Assembly (NCBI GenBank): GCA_035444405.1
Contig: DAOMOP010000015.1
Location: forward strand, 1 to 42,169
Length of the DNA: 42,169 nt
Direction of reading: 5' to 3'
Source: DAOMOP01 sp035444405
GTDB taxonomy: Bacteria > Pseudomonadota > Gammaproteobacteria > Burkholderiales > Rhodocyclaceae
Shown here: one piece after another, positions 1 through 7,272 of the stretch
Numbering within the stretch: position 1 is the stretch's first letter
Layout: every line of letters starts with the position of its first letter
Translations under genes and position numbers: made by a program
The notes under the pieces: generated by a model
Told to the model about the DNA's origin: nothing
The model's input: the letters and a program-made list of their open reading frames with translations, nothing else
Databases searched by the model: none

Positions 1-2
1 AA

Positions 3-233
3 GAGCGAGAGCAAACGGTGGAGACATTCGACGTGGCGATGACGCTGGTTGCCGCTGGGTACGGGATCGCCATTGCGCCTGCCACGAGACTGGCGGGCTA
101 CCTGCGCCGAGGCATCGCCGTGCGGCCGCTGGCCGGCGCACCGGCCATCGTAATGGCCTATCTGCTTCGCCCTGATCTTTCGCTGGCAGGCTCACGGGCG
201 AGATTCGTTCGACGCGCGCGCTCGCTGTCCTGA
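3..233 (+). CDS. LysR-type transcriptional regulator, C-terminal fragment (5' end outside window)
   Basis: The frame is open from the left edge (first whole codon at base 3) to a TGA at 231-233, so the start lies outside the window. The GTG at 18 is internal and not a likely start. The visible part reads VETFDVAMTLVAAGYGIAIAP, the pattern of the second half of a LysR substrate-binding domain (a hydrophobic stretch, then a loop of the type VAAGxGIxxxP), followed by about 40 residues and an Arg-rich tail. Such proteins are DNA-binding regulators that sense a small ligand. It converges on the integrase, whose stop codon is 16 bases away, so it is probably cargo of the same element or DNA just outside it. 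The ligand and target cannot be inferred. Confidence 0.6.
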   Translation, partial: EREQTVETFDVAMTLVAAGYGIAIAPATRLAGYLRRGIAVRPLAGAPAIVMAYLLRPDLSLAGSRARFVRRARSLS

Positions 234-249
234 ACGCACCCCGCGGGCA

Positions 250-1518
250 TCACTCGCGCTCGATGGCTTTCAGCAGTGCCCTGCGCCGCTTGGACAGCGG
301 GCCGAAGGTTTCCATGACCCCGCTCATCGAATCGCCGCGAGCCAGCGCATCCAGGATGTCAGCCCAGTCCTGCATGATGATCGCCCGCGAGGCGATGTAC
401 TTCGTGTGGTCATACGGCGCGCGTGAGGAATCCTTCTTCCGCTTCGAGTGCGCCAGTTGCAGGTCGACCCGATTCTCGGGATAGCTCAACAATCCGAGCA
501 GCGTCGTCGCCGTCGAGCGGAAGCCATGCGACGAGAACTGACCACCGTAGCCCATGCGCTCCAACACCTTGTTGAGCGTCGTGGCGGACATCACTTCTCC
601 CGGCTTCCGATAGCTGGGGAACAGCACCTTGCCACCACCAGTCAGCGTGTGGAGTTCCTTCAACAGCACGATCGCCTGCTTCGAGAGCGGAACGATGTGA
701 GGCTGGCGCATCTTCATGCGCCCTTCGGGAACCGTCCAGATGGCATTGTCCAGATCGAACTCAGACCAGTACGCCTTGCGCAGCTCGGCCGTGCGGACAA
801 ACGTCAGCGCCATCAGCCGCAGCGCGATCACGGTAGTCCGGTAGCCCGCATCGTCCACGCTGTTCAAGAACTTCGGGATGTCCTGCCACGACAGCGGCGG
901 GTTGTGCCGAACCCTCGGCCGCTTCACTGATCGCTTCAGCAACGCAGTCGGGTCGTTTTCGCAAAGCCCTTCTCCCGATGCGTATGCGAAGAGCTGACCA
1001 CTCCACTGCCGGATCAAGATCGCCACCGTAGGAGCGCCGCGATCAACCACCCCTTGGATGATGGGCCGCAGGTGAGATGCCTTGATCGCGCCGATCGGCA
1101 GCTTGCCGAGCTTGGGAAACACGTCCTTCTCAAGATAGGTCTTCACCTGGCCGGCGTAATAGTCGCTCCAATGCACGTTGCTCGCCATCCACCTGCGGGC
1201 AACTTCCTCGACGGTGTGCTCGTTCTGCTCGACTTGGTTGGCGATCTTGACCCGCTTCTCCAGGATCGGATCACGCCCCTCGCGAATCAGATTGCGCGCC
1301 CAATCTCGCTCCTGTCGTGCAGCCTCCAGAGTCACCTTGGGGAACGGACCAATCGAGTAGACCTGCGCGGCGTTACCCAGGCGATACCGATACCACCAGA
1401 GCTTGCTTCCATTCGGCTGTATGCGCAGGAATAGGCTGCCGCCATCCCTGAGCGTGTAGGCCTTGGGCTTGGCTTGCGCCGTCTCGATCTTGCGTACTGT
1501 GAGGAGATTGAGAGCCAT
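250..1518 (-). CDS. Tyrosine-type site-specific integrase, P4/DUF4102 family
   Basis: A 422-residue integrase that would catalyse integration and excision of a genomic island or prophage-like element. Residues about 1-90 form the DUF4102 arm-binding domain (YTLRDGGSLFLRIQPNGSK), about 100-200 the core-binding domain, and about 205-385 the catalytic domain. The catalytic set is complete: R242 (in FVRTAELR), K269, H331 and R334 (in SHGFRST), H357 (in LAHS) and nucleophile Y369 (in APYDHTKY). The loop between H357 and Y369 looks slightly longer than usual and carries a basic KRKKDSSR stretch. The start ATG at 1518 has a GGAGG 11 bases upstream and a TATAAT-type promoter. The gene is transcribed in the same direction as the trp operon and begins 153 bases past the truncated trpG, the usual position of an integrase beside its attachment site. 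Nothing suggests it is inactive. Confidence 0.95.
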   Translation of the reverse strand: MALNLLTVRKIETAQAKPKAYTLRDGGSLFLRIQPNGSKLWWYRYRLGNAAQVYSIGPFPKVTLEAARQERDWARNLIREGRDPILEKRVKIANQVEQNEHTVEEVARRWMASNVHWSDYYAGQVKTYLEKDVFPKLGKLPIGAIKASHLRPIIQGVVDRGAPTVAILIRQWSGQLFAYASGEGLCENDPTALLKRSVKRPRVRHNPPLSWQDIPKFLNSVDDAGYRTTVIALRLMALTFVRTAELRKAYWSEFDLDNAIWTVPEGRMKMRQPHIVPLSKQAIVLLKELHTLTGGGKVLFPSYRKPGEVMSATTLNKVLERMGYGGQFSSHGFRSTATTLLGLLSYPENRVDLQLAHSKRKKDSSRAPYDHTKYIASRAIIMQDWADILDALARGDSMSGVMETFGPLSKRRRALLKAIERE

Positions 1519-1584
1519 GTGTATAACGCCCTCCAGGGGAATCGTTACTCACATGATTATACACTTTTGCAGTGGCTTGGTCTA
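1519..1584 (-). promoter_or_regulatory. Integrase promoter with flanking inverted repeat
   Basis: Read on the minus strand there is a perfect -10 TATAAT (1556-1561), a 17-base spacer and a weak -35 TAGACC (1579-1584). An exact 8-bp inverted repeat, GTGTATAA and TTATACAC, lies at 1557-1564 (over the -10) and 1519-1526 (between the GGAGG and the ATG). The right arm lies upstream of the expected transcription start, so this is more likely a paired protein-binding operator than an RNA hairpin. The stretch is visibly richer in A and T than the flanking chromosome. Confidence 0.6.
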
Positions 1585-1671
1585 GACAACGACAGAACTC
1601 TCCAGACTATCAACCATTGAAATTCAACGCGTTAGATATGCACCCCGGAACTCAGCGGCACTCTATGGCGC

Positions 1672-1701
1672 TCAATCGTAGTTGTCGATCATCAGCAGCA
1701 T
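1672..1701 (-). pseudogene. trpG: 5' fragment of trpG (anthranilate synthase component II), cut after nine codons
   Basis: An ATG at 1701, with GGAG five bases upstream and 19 bases after the BKACE stop, begins MLLMIDNYD and then hits TGA at 1672-1674. This is the highly conserved start of TrpG/PabA glutamine amidotransferases (LLMIDNYDSFTYN), and it lies where trpG belongs, downstream of trpE on the same strand. After the ninth codon the sequence changes abruptly to AT-richer DNA leading to the integrase gene. I therefore read 1672-1680 as the junction of an integrated element inside the 5' coding end of trpG. The rest of trpG, and trpD and trpC, would lie beyond the other end of the element, outside the window. 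Whether the far end restores a full trpG cannot be seen. Confidence 0.8.
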
Positions 1702-1720
1702 GGCGTCTCCGCGTCCTTCC

Positions 1721-2584
1721 TCAGGCGGCCGCGAGGCCGCTGACGGCGCGGACCTCGTCGGGCGTTGCGAGCTGAAACCCGAGCTCGCGCAGGATGCGCG
1801 CCAGCCGGCCGACCTGTTCGGCATTGCTGGCGAGCGGCGTGCCGTCGACGGCGACGACGTTGTTCTCGAAGCCGACGCGGCAGTGCCCGCCGGCGAGTGC
1901 GGCCTGCACGACGCAGGCGAGCTCGGGGGCGCCGAACGCGCACGCACCCCAGCACCATTCGCCCGGAATGCGCGGCAGGTAACCGACGACGTCGGCCGGC
2001 CGGCTCACACGGCCGCCGTAGCGACCGAGCACCAGCAGGACGAAGGGCCGCGCCTGCGGCAGCCAGCCCTCCTCCCACCAGCGGCGCAGCATGTCGAGCT
2101 CGTCGTGGCTGTAGACGATGTACTGCGGCACCGTGCCCGCCGCATCGACCTCGGCGAGGAAGTCGCGCACGCAGGCATGCTGGTCGATGTCGTCGGGGTC
2201 GAGCAGCTCGGTCAGGTTGAGCGTGATCATCTCGGGCGTGAGCCCGCGAAAGACCGCCATCATGTCGGCCGGCGCGAACACGCCGACGCGCTCGGTGGTG
2301 GGCTGGACGACGATGTCGCAGGCTGCGCGCACCGCGGCGGTCGCCTCGCGGTAACGGCCGACGTCGAGGCTGTGGCGGCCGTCCGCATCGCGCACGTGAA
2401 GATGCAGGATTGCCGCCCCTGCGGCACGGCACGCCAGCGCCTCGGCGGCGATCTCGTCGGGCGAGAGCGGGATCGCACGATGGTCCGCCTTGGTGCGGCG
2501 GGCCCCGTTCGGGGCGACGGTGATCGAGAGCGGCTGCGGAAACGGCGGCACCAAGGACGGTGCGGAGGAGGCAGTATCCGTCAT
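1721..2584 (-). CDS. Beta-keto acid cleavage enzyme (BKACE, DUF849 family)
   Basis: A 287-residue TIM-barrel protein of the DUF849/Kce family. These enzymes use a metal ion to condense a beta-keto acid with acetyl-CoA, giving acetoacetate and a new acyl-CoA; the founding member acts on 3-keto-5-aminohexanoate in lysine fermentation. Family marks are the start TVAPNGARR, the metal ligands H61 and H63 in HLHVRDADG, PTTERVG near 95-101, and E240 in RVGFENNV followed by ASNAEQV. Length is normal. The ATG at 2584 overlaps the stop of the upstream aminotransferase (ATGA), so the two are translationally coupled. It sits between trpE and trpG, which is not part of tryptophan synthesis as known. The substrate is unknown: lysine-type degradation is only one of many BKACE activities. 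Confidence 0.9.
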   Translation of the reverse strand: MTDTASSAPSLVPPFPQPLSITVAPNGARRTKADHRAIPLSPDEIAAEALACRAAGAAILHLHVRDADGRHSLDVGRYREATAAVRAACDIVVQPTTERVGVFAPADMMAVFRGLTPEMITLNLTELLDPDDIDQHACVRDFLAEVDAAGTVPQYIVYSHDELDMLRRWWEEGWLPQARPFVLLVLGRYGGRVSRPADVVGYLPRIPGEWCWGACAFGAPELACVVQAALAGGHCRVGFENNVVAVDGTPLASNAEQVGRLARILRELGFQLATPDEVRAVSGLAAA

Positions 2585-3933
2585 ACGTCCACCCGCGGGT
2601 GGATCTGCCCGACCGCCTCGTCGATCGATTTCACGAGCAGATCGACGAGGCGGCCGAGCTGGGCCTTGGTGATGATGAACGGCGGCGCGATCAGCACGTG
2701 GTCGCCGCGGCGCCCGTCGATCGTGCCGCCCATCGGATAGACGATCAGGCCGTTGCGGAAGGCGACGTCGCGCAGCACGCGATGGAAGGCCAGTTCGGGC
2801 TCGAACGGTGTCTTGGTGTCGCGGTCGACGACGAACTCGATGCCGACGAAAAGCCCCCTGCCGCGGATGTCGCCGACATTGGGATGCTCGTGCAGGGCTT
2901 TGCCAAGGCGCGCGAGCAGCTCCTCGCCAAGCTTCCGGCTGCGCTCGACCAGCTTGTGCGTCTCCATGAACTTGATCACCGCGACGCCGGCCGCGGCCGC
3001 GAGCGGATGGCCCATGTAGGTGTGGCCGTGCTGGAAGATGTGACGGCGGCTGTGGAAGGTGTCGACGATGCGGTCGTGCACCAGCGTCGCGCCGATCGGC
3101 ACGAAGCCGGCCGCGAGTCCCTTGGCCAGACACAGCATGTCGGGCACGACGCCGTACTGGCGGATCGCGAACCACGAGCCGCAGCGCCCCATGCCGGTCA
3201 TCACCTCGTCGGCGATCAGCAGCACGTCGTACTTGTCGCAGATCTCGCGGATGCGGCGAAAGTAGCCTTCGTGTGGCACCAGCGCGCCGGCGGTCGCCCC
3301 GACCACCGGTTCGGCGATGAAGGCGGCGACCTTCTCCGGTCCGGCTTCGAGGATGGCGCGCTCGAGGTCGTCGGCACACTCGATCGCACAGTGCGCCGGA
3401 TCCTTGTCGAACGGGCAGCGGTAGCAGAAGCACGGCACGACGCGCGGCGCCTTGAACAGCATCGGCTCGTAGATCGCACGCCGCCAGCGGTTGCCGCCGG
3501 CCGCCAGCGCACCGAGCGTGTTGCCGTGGTAGCTCTGGTCACGCCCGAGCACCATCCACTTGTCGGGGCGGCCCATCTGCACCCAGTAGGTGCGCGCGAG
3601 CTTCATTGCCGACTCGACCGCCTCGGAGCCGCCCGACACGAAGTAGGCATGATTGAGCCCGCCCGGCGCGCGGTCGGTCAGCAGCGTCGCGAGCTCCTCC
3701 TGGGCGGCGTTCGTGAACTGGCTGGTGTGCGCGAACTCGACCCGATCGAGCTGTGCCTTGAGCGCGTCGACGATCTCCGGCACGTGATGCCCGAGGGACG
3801 ACACGATCGCCCCGCCGCAGGCATCGAGGTAGCGCTTGCCCTGCTCGTCGAACAGGTACGGCCCCTCGCCGCGCGCAACCGTCGGGTAATGGGAGAACGG
3901 GTTGCGGTAGAACACGTTGGTGTCGTCGTTCAT
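2581..3933 (-). CDS. Class III PLP-dependent aminotransferase (omega-amino acid type)
   Basis: A 450-residue fold-type I aminotransferase of class III. Visible marks are GGSEAVESAMKLAR (about 101-114), YHGNT (135-139), the D242 in LLIADEVMTGMGR that contacts the PLP pyridine nitrogen, and the Schiff-base lysine K271 in CLAKGLAAG. Class III enzymes move amino groups from omega- or beta-amino acids to pyruvate or 2-oxoglutarate. The ATG at 3933 is preceded by GGAGG and lies 53 bases after trpE. Its stop overlaps the start of the BKACE gene, which suggests that it makes the beta-keto acid the BKACE consumes; that is inference. A Cys cluster CFCYRCPFDKDPAHC (168-182) may bind a metal or be structural. 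The exact substrate cannot be assigned. Confidence 0.9.
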   Translation of the reverse strand: MNDDTNVFYRNPFSHYPTVARGEGPYLFDEQGKRYLDACGGAIVSSLGHHVPEIVDALKAQLDRVEFAHTSQFTNAAQEELATLLTDRAPGGLNHAYFVSGGSEAVESAMKLARTYWVQMGRPDKWMVLGRDQSYHGNTLGALAAGGNRWRRAIYEPMLFKAPRVVPCFCYRCPFDKDPAHCAIECADDLERAILEAGPEKVAAFIAEPVVGATAGALVPHEGYFRRIREICDKYDVLLIADEVMTGMGRCGSWFAIRQYGVVPDMLCLAKGLAAGFVPIGATLVHDRIVDTFHSRRHIFQHGHTYMGHPLAAAAGVAVIKFMETHKLVERSRKLGEELLARLGKALHEHPNVGDIRGRGLFVGIEFVVDRDTKTPFEPELAFHRVLRDVAFRNGLIVYPMGGTIDGRRGDHVLIAPPFIITKAQLGRLVDLLVKSIDEAVGQIHPRVDV

Positions 3934-3986
3934 GCCATCCTCCGCGCGATGGAATGCCGTTGGCGCCTTGCCCAATGTCGTCGTCC

Positions 3987-5474
3987 TCAGTCCACGCGGG
4001 TGTCGAGCCCGGTCTCGGCCATCTCCGCCGCACGCAGCATCGCGCGCGCCTTGTTCTGCGTTTCCTGCCACTCGGAGTCCGGATCCGAATCGGCGACGAT
4101 GCCGGCGCCGGCCTGGACGTGGATTTGACCGTCCTTGACGACGGCGGTGCGGATCGCGATGGCCAGGTCCATGTCGCCGTGAAAGCCGATGTAGCCGACC
4201 GCACCGGCGTAGATGCCGCGCTTGACCGGCTCGAGCTCGTCGATGATCTCCATCGCGCGCACCTTCGGCGCGCCCGACACGGTGCCGGCCGGAAAGGTCG
4301 CGCGCAGCACCGCCAGCGCATTGAGGCCGTCCTTGAGCCGACCTTCGACGTTGGAGACGATGTGCATCACGTGCGAGTAGCGCTCGACGGTGAACTGCTC
4401 GGTGACCTTGACGGTACCGGTTTCCGACACGCGGCCGGCATCGTTGCGGCCGAGGTCGAGCAGCTGCAGATGCTCGGCGCGCTCCTTGTCGTCGGCGAGC
4501 AGGTCCTGCTCGAGGGCGGCATCCTCGGCGGGGGTTGCGCCGCGCCTGCGCGTGCCGGCGATCGGACGCACGGTGACGCGCCGGCCGCTGCCGTCGTCGT
4601 CCAGGCGCACGAGGATCTCGGGTGAGGCGCCGACCACGTGAAAGTCCTCGAGATTGAAGTAGAACATGTACGGCGACGGATTGAGCGAGCGGATCGCCCG
4701 GTACAGCGCCATCGGGCTCGCCGCGTACGGCTTGCTCATCCGCTGCGACAGCACCACCTGCATGATGTCGCCATCGACGATGTACTGCTTGGCACGGCTG
4801 ACGGCGGCCTTGAAGGCGTCCTCGCCGAAGCTCGACACCGCCTCGCGCGGCTCGGCGCGCACGTCGTGCGGGATCTCGACCGGTGCGCGCAGGCGCGCGA
4901 GCAACTCGCGCAGCCGTCGCTGCGCACGCTTCCAGGCGCCCGGCACTTCGGGCTCGGCATAGACGATCAGCGTGAGCTTGCCCGACAGGTTGTCGACGAT
5001 CGCGATCTCCTCGGACAGCAGCAGCACGATGTCGGGCGTGCCGATCGGGTCGTCCTTGTCGACGCGCGCCAGGCGCGGCTCGATGTAGCGCACGGTGTCG
5101 TAGCCGAAACAGCCGACCAGGCCGCCGGCGAAACGCGGCAGGCCGTCGCGCGGCGGCACCTTGATGCGCGCCATGAACTCGGCGACGTAGTTGAGCGGAT
5201 CGCCGTAGTCGCGGCGCTCGACCAGCCGGTTGCCGGTCAGCAGCAGCGCCGAGCGGCCGTACACCTCGATGCGGGTCGAGGCGGCCAGGCCGATCATCGA
5301 GTAGCGCCCGAAGCGCTCGCCGCCCTGCACCGACTCGAGCAGATAGGTCCACGGCTCGTTGGCGAGCTTCAGATAGATCGACAGCGGCGTGTCGAGGTCC
5401 GCGAAGGTTTCGAGCGTGACGGGGATGCGGTTGTAACCTTGCGCCGCAAGGTCGTTGAATTCTTGCTCAAGCAT
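3987..5474 (-). CDS. trpE: Anthranilate synthase component I
   Basis: TrpE, 495 residues, converts chorismate to anthranilate using ammonia from TrpG, the first step of tryptophan synthesis. The N-terminal LLES motif (45-48) in LLESVQGGERFGRYS marks the tryptophan feedback site. The C-terminal chorismate-binding domain has IAGTRRRG, the DLGRNDAGRVS block (usually GRNDVGR), TFPAGTVSGAPK and QAGAGIVADS. The start ATG at 5474 has a GGAG five bases upstream. It follows rpe and gph as in other betaproteobacteria, but its partner trpG is separated by two unrelated genes and cut by the element junction at 1672. Unless trpG is restored elsewhere, the enzyme could only work with free ammonia. The 212-base leader upstream has no clear attenuator. 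Confidence 0.97.
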   Translation of the reverse strand: MLEQEFNDLAAQGYNRIPVTLETFADLDTPLSIYLKLANEPWTYLLESVQGGERFGRYSMIGLAASTRIEVYGRSALLLTGNRLVERRDYGDPLNYVAEFMARIKVPPRDGLPRFAGGLVGCFGYDTVRYIEPRLARVDKDDPIGTPDIVLLLSEEIAIVDNLSGKLTLIVYAEPEVPGAWKRAQRRLRELLARLRAPVEIPHDVRAEPREAVSSFGEDAFKAAVSRAKQYIVDGDIMQVVLSQRMSKPYAASPMALYRAIRSLNPSPYMFYFNLEDFHVVGASPEILVRLDDDGSGRRVTVRPIAGTRRRGATPAEDAALEQDLLADDKERAEHLQLLDLGRNDAGRVSETGTVKVTEQFTVERYSHVMHIVSNVEGRLKDGLNALAVLRATFPAGTVSGAPKVRAMEIIDELEPVKRGIYAGAVGYIGFHGDMDLAIAIRTAVVKDGQIHVQAGAGIVADSDPDSEWQETQNKARAMLRAAEMAETGLDTRVD

Positions 5475-5686
5475 GGGGACTCCACAAGCACGGTTCGGTT
5501 CTTACAAGGGGTGCGGGGATTGCTCGACCCGCGAGGCTGATCGCGTTTTATCGGCCCGCAGGCCAGCGCCGCCCGCCACGCCAGCGCGTGCCGTGCTCGG
5601 CGCAATGCGCGAAGTCCTTGTGCGAAACCCGTTTCCTGTGAGTCACGATGATCGGTGCATCGGCAGTATTCGAGGGGGAAGTCCCG

Positions 5687-6439
5687 TCACCCGGCGCGAA
5701 TGCGATCGAGCATCTGGGACGCGCTCGATAGTAGCCCATCGCATTCGATGGTGTCCACCGGCATGCCTTCGCTATATCCCCAGGTCACGAGCAGCACCGG
5801 TACGCCGGCCGCGCGCGCGGCGAGCGCATCGTTGGCCGAGTCACCGATCATCAGCGCACGGGCGGTCGGCACGGCGAGCAGCGCGCAGGCGTGCGCGAGC
5901 ATCGCCGGGTCGGGCTTTTTCACCGGCAGCGTGTCGCCGCTGACGACGGCCGCGAAGTAGGGTGCGAGCCCGACACGCTCGAGCAGCGGCCCGGTGAAGG
6001 CGGCCGGCTTGTTGGTCACGCAGGCCAGGCGCAGCGCCATTGCGCGCATCGCATCGAGGGCCTCGATCACGCCGGGATAGACCGCGCTGCGCCGACCGTT
6101 GAGCACGGTGTAGTGGCGGCGAAAGCAGGCGAGCGCGGGTGCGAGCACGTCGTCGGCCACATCGCCGCCGAGGCAGCGCGCGACCAGGTTCGCAATGCCC
6201 TTGCCGACAAACGAATGGATCTCGTCGCGCGCGCGCAGCGGCCGGCCGAGCTCGGCGAGCATCGCGTTGGCGGCATCGGCGAGGTCGTCGATGGTGTCGA
6301 CGAGCGTGCCGTCGAGGTCGAACAGCACCGCATCGACGGTGAAGCGGCCGCGGTCAGCGCGCAGCGGCTCGGTTCGTTCCGCTCGCCCCTCGGGGAGAGG
6401 GGTTGGCGGTGAGGAGGCACCAGGCACGGTCTTCATCAT
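5687..6439 (-). CDS. gph: Phosphoglycolate phosphatase (HAD family)
   Basis: A HAD-superfamily hydrolase that removes phosphate from 2-phosphoglycolate, a by-product of DNA repair and oxygenation reactions. The 250 residues show motif I VLFDLDGTLVDT with nucleophile D41 and acid/base D43, a cap domain, motif II/III in CVTNKPAAF and VKKPDP, and motif IV MIGDSANDALAA. The start is at the ATG pair at 6439/6436, 21 bases after rpe; no strong ribosome site is seen and no later ATG or GTG fits before motif I. The first 30 or so residues (SPPTPLPEGRAERTEPL) are not typical of Gph. They are encoded by a REP-like palindromic sequence at 6381-6415, so the N-terminus appears to have been extended by a repeat. 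Confidence 0.93.
   Translation of the reverse strand: MMKTVPGASSPPTPLPEGRAERTEPLRADRGRFTVDAVLFDLDGTLVDTIDDLADAANAMLAELGRPLRARDEIHSFVGKGIANLVARCLGGDVADDVLAPALACFRRHYTVLNGRRSAVYPGVIEALDAMRAMALRLACVTNKPAAFTGPLLERVGLAPYFAAVVSGDTLPVKKPDPAMLAHACALLAVPTARALMIGDSANDALAARAAGVPVLLVTWGYSEGMPVDTIECDGLLSSASQMLDRIRAG
6381..6415. repeat. REP-like palindromic sequence inside the 5' end of gph
   Basis: The stretch contains CCCCTCGGGG plus GAGAGGGGTTGGCGGTGAGG. On the minus strand it reads as the familiar intergenic type 'CCTCACCGCCAACCCCTCTCC', here in frame and translated as SPPTPLPEG. Only one such copy of this exact type was seen in the window. Confidence 0.5.
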
Positions 6440-6460
6440 CCGGGGTGGCGGCTCGCACCG

Positions 6461-7162
6461 TCAGCGGCCACCGGCGGCTCCGGCGAGCTGCGCGCGGAAT
6501 GCGGCGATCACGCTGTCGTAGCGGTGGGGGTCGCCGTCGCGCCCGGCACCGAACACCGCCGAGCCGGCCACGAAGGTGTCGGCACCGGCGCGCGCGATCT
6601 CGGCGATGTTGTCGACCTTCACGCCGCCATCGACCTCGATCAGGATGCGCCGCCCGCTCGCCGCCTCGTAGGCATCGAACTTTTCACGCACGGCGCGCAG
6701 CTTGTTGAGTGTCTCGGGGATGAAGCTCTGTCCGCCGAAGCCGGGGTTGACGCTCATCAGCAACACCATGTCGAGCCGGTCGAGCACGTGATCGAGGTAG
6801 AACAGCGGTGTGGACGGATTGAATGCGAGCCCGGCCTGGCAGCCGCAGTCGCGGATCAGCGTCAGCGTGCGATCGATGTGCTCGGACGCCTCCGGATGGA
6901 AGCTGATCACGTTCGCGCCGGCCTTCGCGAAGTCGGGGATGATGCGGTCGACCGGCTTGACCATCAGGTGCACATCGATCGGCACGCTCACGTGCGGGCG
7001 GATCGCCTCGCAGACGAGCGGCCCGACGGTGAGATTGGGCACGTAATGGTTGTCCATCACGTCGAAGTGAATCCAGTCGGCACCCGCGGCGACGACGTTG
7101 CCGACCTCCTCGCCGAGCCGGGCGAAGTCGGCGGAAAGAATGCTCGGGGCGATCCGATACAT
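6461..7162 (-). CDS. rpe: Ribulose-phosphate 3-epimerase
   Basis: Rpe, 233 residues, interconverts ribulose 5-phosphate and xylulose 5-phosphate in the pentose phosphate pathway. It is a TIM barrel with IAPSILSADFARLGEEV at the start, the metal-binding HFDVMDNHYVPNLTVGP, DVHLMVKP, the SVNPGFGGQSFI loop and the phosphate-binding VDGGVK and AGSAVFG near the end. The ATG at 7162 has AGGAG eight bases upstream. A TAAAAT -10-like box lies 31 bases upstream. It heads the conserved rpe-gph-trpE block. Confidence 0.97.
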   Translation of the reverse strand: MYRIAPSILSADFARLGEEVGNVVAAGADWIHFDVMDNHYVPNLTVGPLVCEAIRPHVSVPIDVHLMVKPVDRIIPDFAKAGANVISFHPEASEHIDRTLTLIRDCGCQAGLAFNPSTPLFYLDHVLDRLDMVLLMSVNPGFGGQSFIPETLNKLRAVREKFDAYEAASGRRILIEVDGGVKVDNIAEIARAGADTFVAGSAVFGAGRDGDPHRYDSVIAAFRAQLAGAAGGR

Positions 7163-7192
7163 CGGCTGGCTCCTGTTCGTGACTGGTCGGCG

Positions 7193-7198
7193 ATTTTA
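7193..7198 (-). promoter_or_regulatory. Possible -10 box of the rpe-gph-trpE operon
   Basis: TAAAAT on the minus strand, 31 bases before the rpe ATG, in the 110-base gap after the GAF-ATPase gene. No convincing -35 was found at 16-18 bases, so this rests on the -10 match and position only. Confidence 0.35.
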
Positions 7199-7272
7199 CC
7201 CCCAGCGGCGCCTGCGCGTGGCGTCCGGCGGCCACGGCGCTGGCCGCGAAGTCCGGCGCCGCGACGTTTGCG

